In this document: positions 24,536 to 34,205 of the stretch, one piece after another | How the letters are laid out: each line of letters opens with the position of its first letter | Position numbering within the stretch: position 1 is the first letter of the stretch | NCBI GenBank assembly: GCA_017541275.1 | Contig: JAFXZM010000051.1 | Location: 1 to 64,000 of the forward strand | Length of the DNA stretch: 64,000 nt | Direction of reading: 5' to 3' | Source of the DNA: Oscillospiraceae bacterium | GTDB lineage: Bacteria; Bacillota; Clostridia; Oscillospirales; Ruminococcaceae | Position numbers and translations under genes: made by a program | Notes under the pieces: generated by a model | Database searches by the model: none | Seen by the model: only the letters and a program-made list of their open reading frames with translations | Told to the model about the DNA's origin: nothing

Positions 24536-27500
24536 TCAGTCAGCGGATACAGAGGATTGGCTCACTGTCAGAATCAGATATGCGTCATTGACTGTCAGGC
24601 AGCCGTCGCCGTCCATATCTGCCATCTGATATGCCGCATCGTTCAACCGCACGCCCGGAGCACCGCCGAGCCAGCGCAGCATCACTGCCGCATCACAGCG
24701 GTTCACGGTGCCGTCGCCGGTCACATCTCCCTGCATGGTGTATGCCGGCTCGAACGATGAGAAGCAGAGATCGTACTCCCGGCACCACGCCTCAACGGCT
24801 CCGCCGGGCTCGCAGTAAATCACCGCATGCTCCCGGAGCATCTCCAGTATTTCCTGATCGGTGTCGATTCCGTCGAAACCGGCATCAATACCGAGTGCAG
24901 TGTCCGTCACACCTTCAGGCAGATAGATACCGAAATCTCCGTCGAACACAGGGAACCCGACGAGCATTGCGCTGTTGTCAAAGACTTCCCAGATCAGATC
25001 GCCGTCCTCATAGAACAGCGGCTCCGCCTCACTGCTCACGGAAATGGTGCATTCCGCTTCCGGATCGCAGTAATCGTCAAGTGCCTGCCCCACCACGGCA
25101 AGGCGAATGATCTCTCCTTCCTTCAGCATCACGCTCTGCGCATACATCGGAAGAACATCCCTGCCCTTGAATACATACACGACCGCCGGCGAAAAGGACG
25201 GATCCGGACGGTTCAGAAAATACCAGCCTGTATCCGGCGCAATAAAATGATACACATGCATTTCATCCATTTTACCGGCATTGACCGCCCGTTCCGAATC
25301 GAGTGTCAGCATTGTATAATCTGACATCGCGCGCCTGAAAACTTCATCGCCGTCCGGATGCAGATAATAGCTCAGCGTCAGCCTGCCGGTATAATCGCCG
25401 GTTCCGCGCAGAACGATCTCCGCCCTTGCGCAGTGCGTCTCACCGCCGATCAGTTCAATCTCATAATCGGTATGCTCTGTCAGAAGGGTATCGCCGTCCC
25501 AAACGGTAAATTCCGGCACAACCCCCGCAGTGCTGCTCGGAAGCAGTGCGGTATATTCCGCTGTGCAGTCATCGAGCAGTTTATAGTCCGTGCGCAGATT
25601 CATCGTAATATCGCCTGTTGTCTGACTGTTGACATAGGAGATCAGGAAATAGTAACACCTGCCTGCCTTCAGATTGAGCTCCCTATACCAGAAGCCCTGT
25701 CCGCTATACTCGTCAATCAGCATCATACTGCCGTCCAGAACCGCCACAGCGGTATATTCGGGTTCATCCAGCCACAGAAGGACGCGGTCAGCCTCAGCCT
25801 TCCAGCTGCAAATCTGATAATCGCCGGGTTTTCCGATAGGGGCAGTATAGCTGCTGCCGGTGACACTGTCATACTTGCTGAAATCGGCGGCCGGCAGAAC
25901 ACTGAACCAGACCTCCTGCTCGCCGCTGTAGTCCCCGATGCCGCTGACAATGAGCCGGTAGGAGCCGCACCGTGTGATGGAGGTGTCATATTCCAGCGTA
26001 TAGTCCTTGTTTTCTGTGAGGAGCACGTCATCATCCCAGACCTCTGCATGCAGCCTGATCGGGCGGCCGGTCTCCCGGACGGTATCGACATAGACCTCCG
26101 CACGGCTGATCGGGATGAAGGTCTGTAATTGATTGAGCTGATAGGTTCCCGTGCTGCTGCCTCTGTTCACCAGAAACATATAATAGCTGCCCTCGTCCAG
26201 CGTAATACCGGTTTCTCTATCCTCAGCATCCCGGAAAGCAGTGATGCGCTGATATTCATCGATATCCTCTCCGGGCTCATAAAACACCGCAAAGAATTCC
26301 CCATCCGGGTCGCAAGTGCCGGAAAGACCGAGCCTTGTTTCCTGCGTCAGAACAAAGCGGTACAGCACGCCATGCTCAGACTGTGTGAACGGAACATCAA
26401 CCGTGATTGTCTCATACTCCCCTGCCATGATTGCAGGCGCCGGGTCATAATGCACGTTAATACTTGTCCAGCTTGCACCGATATAGCTGCCGGTGCCGAT
26501 CGCCAGAACATACATTTCATCCGGGACATCATTTCCGAAGCAGTAATAATAAAAGTCTGTGCCGGGTGACATCACGTTTCCGTCATAGTCACGCAATTCA
26601 AACTCGCCCTCCAGCGGCTCACCGGTATATTCGGTTGAAAACATGGGCTCCGCCCATCCGCTGAGAAGCGGCCGGCTTCCGCTGACGATGCACAGCTTGA
26701 TGTTGGATTGTGTCATATTGCTTTCGATGCCGATGCGGTAGGTTTCGCCGCTTTCTAAGTAACAGTTCACCGCAGAAAGATGACTGCTGGAAGCATCGTC
26801 ATTGAATGCCAGCATTGTTTCATTCGCATCATACACCCTGAGCAGGGTGTCGATCGAGCGAAGCGGAACGGTATTTCCGGAAGTCACAGCCTCCCGGAGC
26901 TCCGAATCCAGATACATGGTATAGACGGTATAATCTCCGGCGTACTGCGGCGTAAACGACACAAACCGCTCGGTACCGTCCAGACCGAAGAGCGCCAGCT
27001 CACCGGTGCCGTCCATGCTGCACTGCACATTGAACGACCCTTCCAGCACGCCGGCATATTCCCCGATGCCGAATACTGTATAGAACAGCTCACCCGGCCG
27101 GGAATCCTGCGGGCAGTACACGATATAATCATGCCCTTCTATCAGCATGGAGATGCTGGCAGCACCGGTCTGCCTGTAAACCGAGATTGACGGTGAGACT
27201 GCCTCACCGGAATAGAAATAATCCGTTGAGCCGGCACTTGTCCGGTAATCAGAAAGCGGTATCTGCGGAGCCTGCATCCGGATTGTCAGAAAGACCTGTC
27301 TCCATGCGCTGTCCCAGTCGCCCTTCAGCATAATCAGCACACGCTCTCCGGCGTTCAGCTCCACACCGGTATACCCGCAGTTCTCCGCATACAGACTTTC
27401 CCACACGGTCTTCGCTTCATTGCTTTCGGGCCAGAAAACAGTGACAGATTCCGTGCAGTCCGCGCCGATATAATAGGTTCCGCTTTCCTCCGGCGTAAAG

Positions 27501-30500
27501 CCATAAACCAGCATATCGCACCAGTCATCGCCGCGCTCCCTGCGGATCGCATTCCAGTCGATGATCTTGTATTCCGTATCCGGCGGAAGCTCCTCAATCA
27601 CCTCTGCCGACGTCACCGTCACAGTGACAAGCGGTCCGGTCTGATGCCATCCGCTGTCATCGCAGACGCCTGCCGCATAGTAATACACGCCGGGAACGAA
27701 CGTATCGACACCTGCACCAACGATATAATCATCCGCAGCGCTCTGAGTCAGAACCGGCAGCTCCTGTGTACACTCCTGATCGGCATAGCACCGGAATTCA
27801 ACTTGCTGTGCGCTGCCGAGCACCACAGCGTCGATCCATACATTCTGGAACTGAACGACCGTCATCTCATCCACCAGCGGCAGATAAGCCGGTGTCTGAT
27901 AATACAGCAGGCTGTTCTCCTCCGCGAAAGCCTCCATGGGGCTGCCGGGCGTTCCGGCATAATACTCCGCAAGCAGCGGCATCACAACCGCATCCGGAGC
28001 GATCTCTTTCAGCGGCTCGCCGGTCACAACATGCAGGATATTGCCGGAAATCGCGCAGGAACCGATTGTTTCCGCGCTGTCCAGAATCAGCCATTCTATA
28101 TCTGCACCGTCCGTCATATGTGCCGGAACGGTTTTGAGTGCATCCAGAGACAGGCTGTAGACATCCCGGATATTCGCAAAGGCGTACTCCCCCACCTCAG
28201 TCAGACGCGGGAAAGAGGCCTCGGAAAGCCAGCAGAATTCCAGCGCATGCGCACCGAGCCTTTCGAGCTGACTTGGATCAAAGTAAACATCGCGCGGATA
28301 GTCCGAATTCGCATCTGCAAAGGCGTAATTGCCGATTGTTTTGATGCGGCTCATCCGGACATAGGACACCGAGCTTCCGAGCAGCAAGCCCTCCGGAATC
28401 TCTGTCACCGCAGAGCCGAATGTCATACTGCCGATCTGCTTTGTATCGGAAAACGCATATTTTCCGACCTGTTCCAGTGAATCCAGATTGATTATTGATA
28501 TATCGGAGAGCAGCGCACCGGCAAAGGCATAATCACCGATCACCCGGATCGTTTCCCAGCTTATGCCGTATGCAGAAAGCAAGGTGCAGCCGCGGAAGGC
28601 ATCATCGCCGATCTCTGTGAGGCAATGCGCGTTCAGAACGGCCAGGGCGGTACAGCCTTCAAAGGCTCTGCTGCCGATTTTCGTGACGGTCATCGGCAGA
28701 TTCACTTCAGTCAGCACGGTATTCCCGGCAAAGGCACCGTCCCCGATCGCACGGATCTCCGAGAACTCAGAGATTACGGATAGATCAAGAAAGGGCAGTG
28801 TGCCGTGATAGGCAGTCAGAACGCCGCCGCTGATTTCAAGGAGCGGGCTCAGGTCAGTGCCGCCGATGATATACTCCTCCGAGCAAATCCGGCTGACAAT
28901 TCCGTTCGTCACCGATATTGCCTTGAGCACTGCGGTCTGCCGCAGCGTAAAGCTGCCGGTATATTGCAGCGCAGTGTCCGGTTCGGGGTCAGAGCCGTCG
29001 AGCGTATAATAGACCGCGTCCGCGCCCTCGGCGATAATCGTAATCTTCACCGCATCGGAAAACACGCCGCTGCCGGGCTCTGCGAAAGGGACGACGCTTT
29101 CGATCTCATATTTTGCATACAGCGGTCTGCTCGTACCGGTATCGGTAACGGCAGCGGCTGTCAGCAGGGTACTTTCCGTAATCGGAACGGGCGTACCGGT
29201 ATAGCGCGTGCCGTTCTCCGCAGAGGGCATTGAGCCGTCGGTCGTATAATAGATCACCGCTTTGCTGTCCGCACAATGCAGCGAGATATTCTGCGCACCG
29301 CAGTATGTGCCTGCCGGCGGATCGGCGGTCGGACTGACACCTGCTTCCCCTGGGAACCGGACGTTTTCGAGCGAGACCATCCCCCAGCCGTACTCCTCAT
29401 CAAAGCCCGCATCACCGAGATCAACAGCGCTGTTCTTCAGCACCTCAATAATCTCCGCATTCGTCAGATCGGGATTGAGGGTAAGCAAATCGGCGATGCA
29501 GCCTGCCGCAAACGGGGTTGCCATGCTCGTGCCGCTCTTGTAAACCGTATCGAACGGATCGTCGGTGCCGGCGCTGAGGATATCGCTGCCGGGAGCCGCA
29601 AAGTCGATCATGCTGCCGAAATTGCTGTAGGATGCCAGCGAATAGGAGGCATCCTCCTTCGTCAGGGCAGAGATCACGATATTATCCGGATAATTTGCAG
29701 GATGCACATATTCCACATCCTGACTCTCATTGCCCGCGGCAACTGCGACCGGAATATCCTTCGCAGAAAGATAAGCACAGGCCTCATCCAGCAGCGGCGA
29801 TTCGCCGTCACCGCCGAGGCTCATGCTGACGACATCGGCGCCGTGCTCGGCTGCATACATCATCGCGCAGTAGATTTCGAGATTCGAGCCGTAGCCGTCA
29901 TTATCGAGTGCCTTGAGCGGGAGAATCTTCACATTATCGCAGGTCACTGAGCAGACGATGCCGGCGCAGTGCGTACCGTGCCCCTGTCCGTCGAGATTGC
30001 CGTTATCGGCTTCATAGGTAAAGCAGCGGCCGCCCTCCGCGATTCTGTCCCGAAACATGACATGATTGGGATAGATGCCGGTATCAATCACCGCAACGAC
30101 GATTTCCGGCGCATCGGCGGGCATGGAGCGGAGCTCCGAGCAGAAGCCGTCCGCACCGATCGCCTCAATGCCCCAGCGGTCAGTCAGCAGCGGTTTCTCC
30201 ACCGGCTGTTTCTCACAGATATGCACGGTTCGGTCCGGCTCGACGAATTCGACCGTACTGTCGCCTCTGAGCGTCTGATATGCAGAATAAGCCGCTGCAG
30301 GCGAGTCATATTGCAGCACATGCAGCGAGCGGTAGCCCTCGGTACAGGAGACCGCGCCGCAGCTTTCCGGTGTCTGCTCCGACTTGACGATCAGTCTGCC
30401 GGACTGAAACGGCGAGGTCAGAACGGTCTCGCCGCCGCGCACCTGTATTTCACAGCCGATCGCATCCGCCGCCGCCTCTGCGGGAATCCAGCCGCCGCCG

Positions 30501-30805
30501 GGGATACCGGCAGCCTCCGAATCGACGCAGAGCACGCCGTCCCGCACTGCAAAGCCGCCGAAGCTGCTCCCGACTGCGGTTTCATCGCGGTAAAGCATCT
30601 GTTCCGTTTCCGACCAGCGCAGTGCTGCAAACGGAGCATCGGCATTGCATTCCGGTGCAGCCAGTGCGGTGCGCCGTGCAAAATCGGCCGCAGAGAGCCG
30701 TTCGCCGGCGGCGCTGCTGCGATACGAGACCGGCATGCGCGGAAGACCCGCCGCAAACACACAGACCGCAGTAATCAGTGCAAAATGTTTATGGTGCAGA
30801 TTCAT
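24536..30805 (-). CDS. Secreted subtilisin-like protease with chitobiase-type, leucine-rich-repeat and dockerin domains
   Basis: 2089 residues from the ATG at 30805 (AAGGAGG site). A signal peptide is followed by a propeptide-like segment and an S8 catalytic domain with the triad D241 (VIDTG), H276 (GHGTHCAG) and S427 (SGTSMATP). From about residue 475 come two chitobiase/hexosaminidase C-terminal-like beta modules (AVIYYTTDGS and AVYYTLDGS patterns). Several BspA-type leucine-rich repeats follow (AFAGNTVLTEVNLP and AFEGCTAL units). Then there is a long beta-rich region (~900-1970) with repeated DYTLEYD/DYEIEL and GTGDYTG/GIGDYSG units. A C-terminal dockerin has two intact calcium loops (DVTGDGTV and DMDGDGCL). 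It probably binds a cohesin at the cell surface and degrades protein there. Confidence 0.9.
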   Translation of the reverse strand: MNLHHKHFALITAVCVFAAGLPRMPVSYRSSAAGERLSAADFARRTALAAPECNADAPFAALRWSETEQMLYRDETAVGSSFGGFAVRDGVLCVDSEAAGIPGGGWIPAEAAADAIGCEIQVRGGETVLTSPFQSGRLIVKSEQTPESCGAVSCTEGYRSLHVLQYDSPAAAYSAYQTLRGDSTVEFVEPDRTVHICEKQPVEKPLLTDRWGIEAIGADGFCSELRSMPADAPEIVVAVIDTGIYPNHVMFRDRIAEGGRCFTYEADNGNLDGQGHGTHCAGIVCSVTCDNVKILPLKALDNDGYGSNLEIYCAMMYAAEHGADVVSMSLGGDGESPLLDEACAYLSAKDIPVAVAAGNESQDVEYVHPANYPDNIVISALTKEDASYSLASYSNFGSMIDFAAPGSDILSAGTDDPFDTVYKSGTSMATPFAAGCIADLLTLNPDLTNAEIIEVLKNSAVDLGDAGFDEEYGWGMVSLENVRFPGEAGVSPTADPPAGTYCGAQNISLHCADSKAVIYYTTDGSMPSAENGTRYTGTPVPITESTLLTAAAVTDTGTSRPLYAKYEIESVVPFAEPGSGVFSDAVKITIIAEGADAVYYTLDGSDPEPDTALQYTGSFTLRQTAVLKAISVTNGIVSRICSEEYIIGGTDLSPLLEISGGVLTAYHGTLPFLDLSVISEFSEIRAIGDGAFAGNTVLTEVNLPMTVTKIGSRAFEGCTALAVLNAHCLTEIGDDAFRGCTLLSAYGISWETIRVIGDYAFAGALLSDISIINLDSLEQVGKYAFSDTKQIGSMTFGSAVTEIPEGLLLGSSVSYVRMSRIKTIGNYAFADANSDYPRDVYFDPSQLERLGAHALEFCWLSEASFPRLTEVGEYAFANIRDVYSLSLDALKTVPAHMTDGADIEWLILDSAETIGSCAISGNILHVVTGEPLKEIAPDAVVMPLLAEYYAGTPGSPMEAFAEENSLLYYQTPAYLPLVDEMTVVQFQNVWIDAVVLGSAQQVEFRCYADQECTQELPVLTQSAADDYIVGAGVDTFVPGVYYYAAGVCDDSGWHQTGPLVTVTVTSAEVIEELPPDTEYKIIDWNAIRRERGDDWCDMLVYGFTPEESGTYYIGADCTESVTVFWPESNEAKTVWESLYAENCGYTGVELNAGERVLIMLKGDWDSAWRQVFLTIRMQAPQIPLSDYRTSAGSTDYFYSGEAVSPSISVYRQTGAASISMLIEGHDYIVYCPQDSRPGELFYTVFGIGEYAGVLEGSFNVQCSMDGTGELALFGLDGTERFVSFTPQYAGDYTVYTMYLDSELREAVTSGNTVPLRSIDTLLRVYDANETMLAFNDDASSSHLSAVNCYLESGETYRIGIESNMTQSNIKLCIVSGSRPLLSGWAEPMFSTEYTGEPLEGEFELRDYDGNVMSPGTDFYYYCFGNDVPDEMYVLAIGTGSYIGASWTSINVHYDPAPAIMAGEYETITVDVPFTQSEHGVLYRFVLTQETRLGLSGTCDPDGEFFAVFYEPGEDIDEYQRITAFRDAEDRETGITLDEGSYYMFLVNRGSSTGTYQLNQLQTFIPISRAEVYVDTVRETGRPIRLHAEVWDDDVLLTENKDYTLEYDTSITRCGSYRLIVSGIGDYSGEQEVWFSVLPAADFSKYDSVTGSSYTAPIGKPGDYQICSWKAEADRVLLWLDEPEYTAVAVLDGSMMLIDEYSGQGFWYRELNLKAGRCYYFLISYVNSQTTGDITMNLRTDYKLLDDCTAEYTALLPSSTAGVVPEFTVWDGDTLLTEHTDYEIELIGGETHCARAEIVLRGTGDYTGRLTLSYYLHPDGDEVFRRAMSDYTMLTLDSERAVNAGKMDEMHVYHFIAPDTGWYFLNRPDPSFSPAVVYVFKGRDVLPMYAQSVMLKEGEIIRLAVVGQALDDYCDPEAECTISVSSEAEPLFYEDGDLIWEVFDNSAMLVGFPVFDGDFGIYLPEGVTDTALGIDAGFDGIDTDQEILEMLREHAVIYCEPGGAVEAWCREYDLCFSSFEPAYTMQGDVTGDGTVNRCDAAVMLRWLGGAPGVRLNDAAYQMADMDGDGCLTVNDAYLILTVSQSSVSAD

Positions 30806-30867
30806 CTCAGTCCCTCCTTGATGCTGCTGCACGGCCGGTACAGAACCGGCAGCAGTTACTCAGATTT

Positions 30868-30873
30868 ATTATA
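30868..30873 (-). promoter_or_regulatory. Possible -10 box of the subtilase gene
   Basis: TATAAT on the minus strand, about 63 bases before the start codon. No good -35 was found at the right spacing, so this is tentative. Confidence 0.35.
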
Positions 30874-30968
30874 ACACAGCTCAGGAGCGGAGATGTGAAC
30901 AATATATGAACAGAAGAGAAATCCGGGCGCGTATCAGTACATCAGTCTGACAGCCTGCTGAACACAAA

Positions 30969-30998
30969 GCCCCTAAGCGCATTGAAACGCTTAGGGGC
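30969..30998 (-). terminator. Terminator after the Thr-linker membrane protein gene
   Basis: GCCCCTAAGCG (30969-30979) pairs perfectly with CGCTTAGGGGC (30988-30998), 25 bases beyond the stop at 31023. On the minus strand it is followed by TTTGTG. Confidence 0.8.
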
Positions 30999-31022
30999 AA
31001 ATTTGTTATCGGTGCGTATGAA

Positions 31023-32396
31023 TCACTCATGTGAATTCTGTGTTTTCGGGGTTTCCTGCGCATCTGCCGCATCCGCAGCATCCGCCGAATCATCGGACTG
31101 CGGCGGCGGATCCTGCTTATCGGTGACAAGGATCATGCTGTGGCCGCTGCTTTTCAGCGCGGCGATCACCGCATCCAGTTCAGCATCCGAAAGGTCGTTC
31201 CGCACGATGCACGGAATCATTTTTTTACCCGCAGCGGCCTTATCCGAAGCGCGTACCAGCATGCTGACCTTGTCGGCGAAGGCCAGCGAGGTCGGGTCAT
31301 AGCGCTCACCGTTCACGCTGAACGGCTCCGTAAAATCGCGGATGTCGATTTGCACGCAGACGCTCTTCATTTTGAGCTTATCCGGCACAAAAGCCTCCTC
31401 GCTGCCGGCCGCATAGCTGTGCAGGTCGATCATGCAGCAGGCCTCCGGAGCCTTGTCCGCGATCGCATTCAGGACACTGACGAGCGCCTCTTTTCTGCGT
31501 TCGGGGTCAGTAATCCGGCTGCCGAGCAGCTCAGCATCGGAATCAAAGAAATCGGGGAAGCGGGTATCCGTGCAGATGACGGGCACAAAGCCGCCGCCGG
31601 AAAGCTCGCCGGCCAGTGCCGAAAGATAATTCCGAGCGCCGTCGGCAAAGGGGCTGAGCCACGGCTTGCCGCCCTTTTCGGGCTTTGCGTCGAGCCAGCG
31701 GGTCGTGCCGTCCTTGAATGTATACGAGCCGTCCATGAATGTATTGGGATAGGTTTTGTCCTCCAGCGTACTCATCATCGCGATGCACTGAATATGATAA
31801 CGGTTTGCGGCATTTCTGATCTCCCGCAGTGTCAGCATATCGGCATTTGATGCGCCGCAGCCCACGGCATTCTGCACGCCGGATGCATAATGCAGCATGC
31901 CGCCGGTTTCCTTCATCGGCAGCACCATTGCGCGGTAGCCCTGAGCATACAGTGTCATCGCCTCTGCCTCGACGGAATCCAGATCGGTCAGCGTGGAAGC
32001 CTCTGCGAGATAGGCAACGGTCACACCCTCACCGAAGCGGGAGGGCTGCTCTGCGGTTGTCGCAGTTGTCTGCTCCGTAACGGTTGTTGTCACGGTCACG
32101 GAGGTTGTTGTCGTAACGGTTGCCGTTGTTGTTTCAGTTGTAGCGGAGGCCTCCGCCGCAAGAACCGTTGTCTCGGCAAAGAAGGGTTCGGGGGTTGTTG
32201 TGGGATTCTGCTCCTCCGCACGCATCCGTGACACAACAGGCCCGACGATATGATAGCCGACAAAGCCCAGCGCAGCAATCAGCACCAGCATCACAACGGT
32301 TCCGAGCGCCGAGCGGAACGGATGATACACACTGAAGATCCGGTGATTCCGCGCGCGCCGGGTATAGATTCTCCTGCCTTTTTTCTTATGGCTCAC
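31023..32396 (-). CDS. Membrane-anchored protein with a putative glycoside-hydrolase-like barrel
   Basis: 457 residues, GTG start with AGAGGAG upstream. A very basic N-terminal tail precedes one membrane helix (about 31-52). A linker made almost only of Thr, Val, Glu and Ala (about 70-115) follows, then an extracellular domain of ~300 residues. That domain has alternating hydrophobic strands and helices: GYRAMVLPMKETGG, ANRYHIQCIAMMS, GFVPVICTDTRFPDFF, CCMIDLHSYA, SMILVTD. The pattern suggests a TIM barrel like the DUF4015 glycoside-hydrolase-like group, but catalytic residues cannot be assigned. The C terminus is acidic and Ala-rich. It lies next to the dockerin subtilase but has its own terminator. 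Confidence 0.65.
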   Translation of the reverse strand: MSHKKKGRRIYTRRARNHRIFSVYHPFRSALGTVVMLVLIAALGFVGYHIVGPVVSRMRAEEQNPTTTPEPFFAETTVLAAEASATTETTTATVTTTTSVTVTTTVTEQTTATTAEQPSRFGEGVTVAYLAEASTLTDLDSVEAEAMTLYAQGYRAMVLPMKETGGMLHYASGVQNAVGCGASNADMLTLREIRNAANRYHIQCIAMMSTLEDKTYPNTFMDGSYTFKDGTTRWLDAKPEKGGKPWLSPFADGARNYLSALAGELSGGGFVPVICTDTRFPDFFDSDAELLGSRITDPERRKEALVSVLNAIADKAPEACCMIDLHSYAAGSEEAFVPDKLKMKSVCVQIDIRDFTEPFSVNGERYDPTSLAFADKVSMLVRASDKAAAGKKMIPCIVRNDLSDAELDAVIAALKSSGHSMILVTDKQDPPPQSDDSADAADAADAQETPKTQNSHE

Positions 32397-32495
32397 AAAA
32401 AAGCTCCTCTCCGGGAACCGCAGTTCCCATGTTCACACATGATTCCGCAGACACCAAAGCGCCCCGGACTGAATACTATAATTTACAAAGGCCGT

Positions 32496-33485
32496 TCAGG
32501 CCGGCGCAGCTTTTTCTTTATCTGCCCGCCGGGATCGCCTCCGCTTTTTTCTCTCATTTCGCATGACGTTCCGCAGCAGGGCCGCAATCAGGCCGAGCAG
32601 AACGGCCGTCCAGAGCACGCCGCTGCTGAAATGCCGCTGCATCCATAAAAAGCCGGATGCCGTCATCAGGCCGAACAGAATCCCTGCGATGCCGGGCGGG
32701 GCAAAATCGCTGTCTCCGTAGATAAACAGCGCAGAAAACAAAAGCTGATTGGTCATCAGAGCAGCGGCAGCAGCCCGCACCGGAAACCGCATGAAGGTGA
32801 ACAGCATATAGGCCGGAATCAGCGGCAGCAGCATCGGAATAAAAACATACGGTGAAGCAGCGCCCCGAATCAGGAACACGGCAGCGATCACCAGCAGCAG
32901 AAACAGCGAGCAGCTTCCCAGCGGCAGACCGCGCAGCCCGATGATCCAGTCAACCGGATTCGGCGGGAATTTCCATGAGCGGTTCCAGTCTGCGGAGAGC
33001 CCCTCCGTCAGCAGTGAACGGTCGATCGAAAACAGCGGCAGATGACCGGCGGAAGCGGGAAACAGCATCACGCCGGAGCGGTTCACGAGCCATGCGAGGC
33101 AATAGCCGGCAGGTGCAGCCGGAACGACCGGTGCCGAATCGTTTTTTATCCGGAAATTGCTTATGATAATTGCAAAAATACAGGATATGATAAGCAAAGA
33201 GACCGGCACCGAGACCGGCATCAGCATCAGCAGGATCACGCCGTCCAGCATTGCCTGCGGCAGCGAGAGGTCCGGCGCTTTTTTTCGCACGCGCAGACAG
33301 ACTGCCTGCGTCAGCAGTGCCGTCAGCGCAGCGATGCCGGCGAGCATTGCTGCACGCATCCCGCAGACGCGCACGGCAATCACCGTAAGCGAGAACAAAG
33401 CGCTGCCCTTCAGAATCATCTGCTCCAGCCGGCGTTCGTGCCGCAACCGCCGGCGCATTTCAGGGCGTTTGCGGCGATTCTTCAT
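32496..33485 (-). CDS. Orphan RnfD/NqrB-like membrane protein
   Basis: 329 residues from the ATG at 33485 (GGGAGG site, 7-base spacing). There are about nine membrane helices with basic N- and C-terminal tails. The order of segments recalls RnfD/NqrB, the membrane subunit of Na+- or H+-translocating oxidoreductases: MLDGVILLMLMPVSVPVSL early, an extracellular loop in the middle and TNQLLFSALFIYGDSDFAPPG near the end. The Thr-containing flavin attachment motif expected in the middle loop is not seen, and no rnfA, B, C, E or G gene is nearby. It may be a diverged relative with another role. The call is tentative. Confidence 0.5.
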   Translation of the reverse strand: MKNRRKRPEMRRRLRHERRLEQMILKGSALFSLTVIAVRVCGMRAAMLAGIAALTALLTQAVCLRVRKKAPDLSLPQAMLDGVILLMLMPVSVPVSLLIISCIFAIIISNFRIKNDSAPVVPAAPAGYCLAWLVNRSGVMLFPASAGHLPLFSIDRSLLTEGLSADWNRSWKFPPNPVDWIIGLRGLPLGSCSLFLLLVIAAVFLIRGAASPYVFIPMLLPLIPAYMLFTFMRFPVRAAAAALMTNQLLFSALFIYGDSDFAPPGIAGILFGLMTASGFLWMQRHFSSGVLWTAVLLGLIAALLRNVMRNERKKRRRSRRADKEKAAPA

Positions 33486-33538
33486 GTTCAATCCTCCCAA
33501 AGGCAGCACCGCATGCAGCCCGCCTGACGGCTTATCCG

Positions 33539-33564
33539 CACTGCCGGCTCTGCGCAGTGTTGCC
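33539..33564 (+). repeat. REP-like stem-loop, copy 2
   Basis: ACTGC (33540-33544) / GCAGT (33554-33558) around the loop CGGCTCTGC. The loop is identical to copy 1 at 4019-4027, and one stem pair has changed from C-G to T-A on both sides. It lies between the divergent RnfD-like and MecA-like genes, 26 bases before the latter. Confidence 0.65.
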
Positions 33565-33590
33565 AAAATATACAGAAAGGAACCGATCAT

Positions 33591-34205
33591 ATGACCGTAC
33601 AACGGCTCTCCGCGCAGTCCGTCAAGGTGCAGCTCTCTGCGGATGAGCTCAGGCTGTTCCTGCCCGAGACAGACGCCGGGAACGAGTCTCCGCAAATGCT
33701 GCGGCTGATCTCATTCATGCTGGCAAAGGCCGAGGCTGCCAGCGGCATAGCCTTCTCCGAGCTTCCGGTGACGGTCGAGCTGCTGACCGCACCGCAGGGC
33801 GGTCTTGCCGCATATTTCACGGTACAGGTACCGCCCGGCGCAGTACCCGGCGGCGGGCAGCTCCGCGCAGTGCGCATCGCCGCAAGGTTCAGCGGTGACG
33901 ATGCGCTGTACCGCTGCTGCAGGCAGCTTGCACAGCACAGCAGCGAGCTGCAAGCCAGCGCCCTGTACCGTTTCCGGGAAGGCTATGTGCTGGTACTGAA
34001 GCTGAAGCACAGCCACACAGGCAGTCTGCATCATATTTTAATGGAATTCGGGCGGCCGTTCCGGCTTTCGCTGCTGAACCGCGCCCGTCTTGCTGAATAC
34101 GGAACCTGCCTGAGCGAGCAGGATGCCGTTGCGGCAGTCTGCAAAAGTCAGAGTCCGCGCAGCAGCCGCACCGCCTCCGCAGGCGATGCAGAGCCGAGCA
34201 GATAA
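33591..34205 (+). CDS. MecA-like ClpC adaptor protein
   Basis: 204 residues. The N-terminal part (MTVQRLSAQSVKVQLSADEL, then LRLISFMLAKAEAASGIAF and LPVTVELLTAPQGGLAAYFT) has the order of MecA/YpbH adaptors. The C-terminal half (ALYRFREGYVLVLKLKHS..LHHILMEFG) fits the ClpC-binding domain. These proteins hand substrates to the ClpCP protease. Similarity is recognisable but weak, and the linker is short. The last 19 codons overlap the convergent rpe gene, so the C terminus may have been extended by loss of an older stop. Confidence 0.6.
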   Translation: MTVQRLSAQSVKVQLSADELRLFLPETDAGNESPQMLRLISFMLAKAEAASGIAFSELPVTVELLTAPQGGLAAYFTVQVPPGAVPGGGQLRAVRIAARFSGDDALYRCCRQLAQHSSELQASALYRFREGYVLVLKLKHSHTGSLHHILMEFGRPFRLSLLNRARLAEYGTCLSEQDAVAAVCKSQSPRSSRTASAGDAEPSR

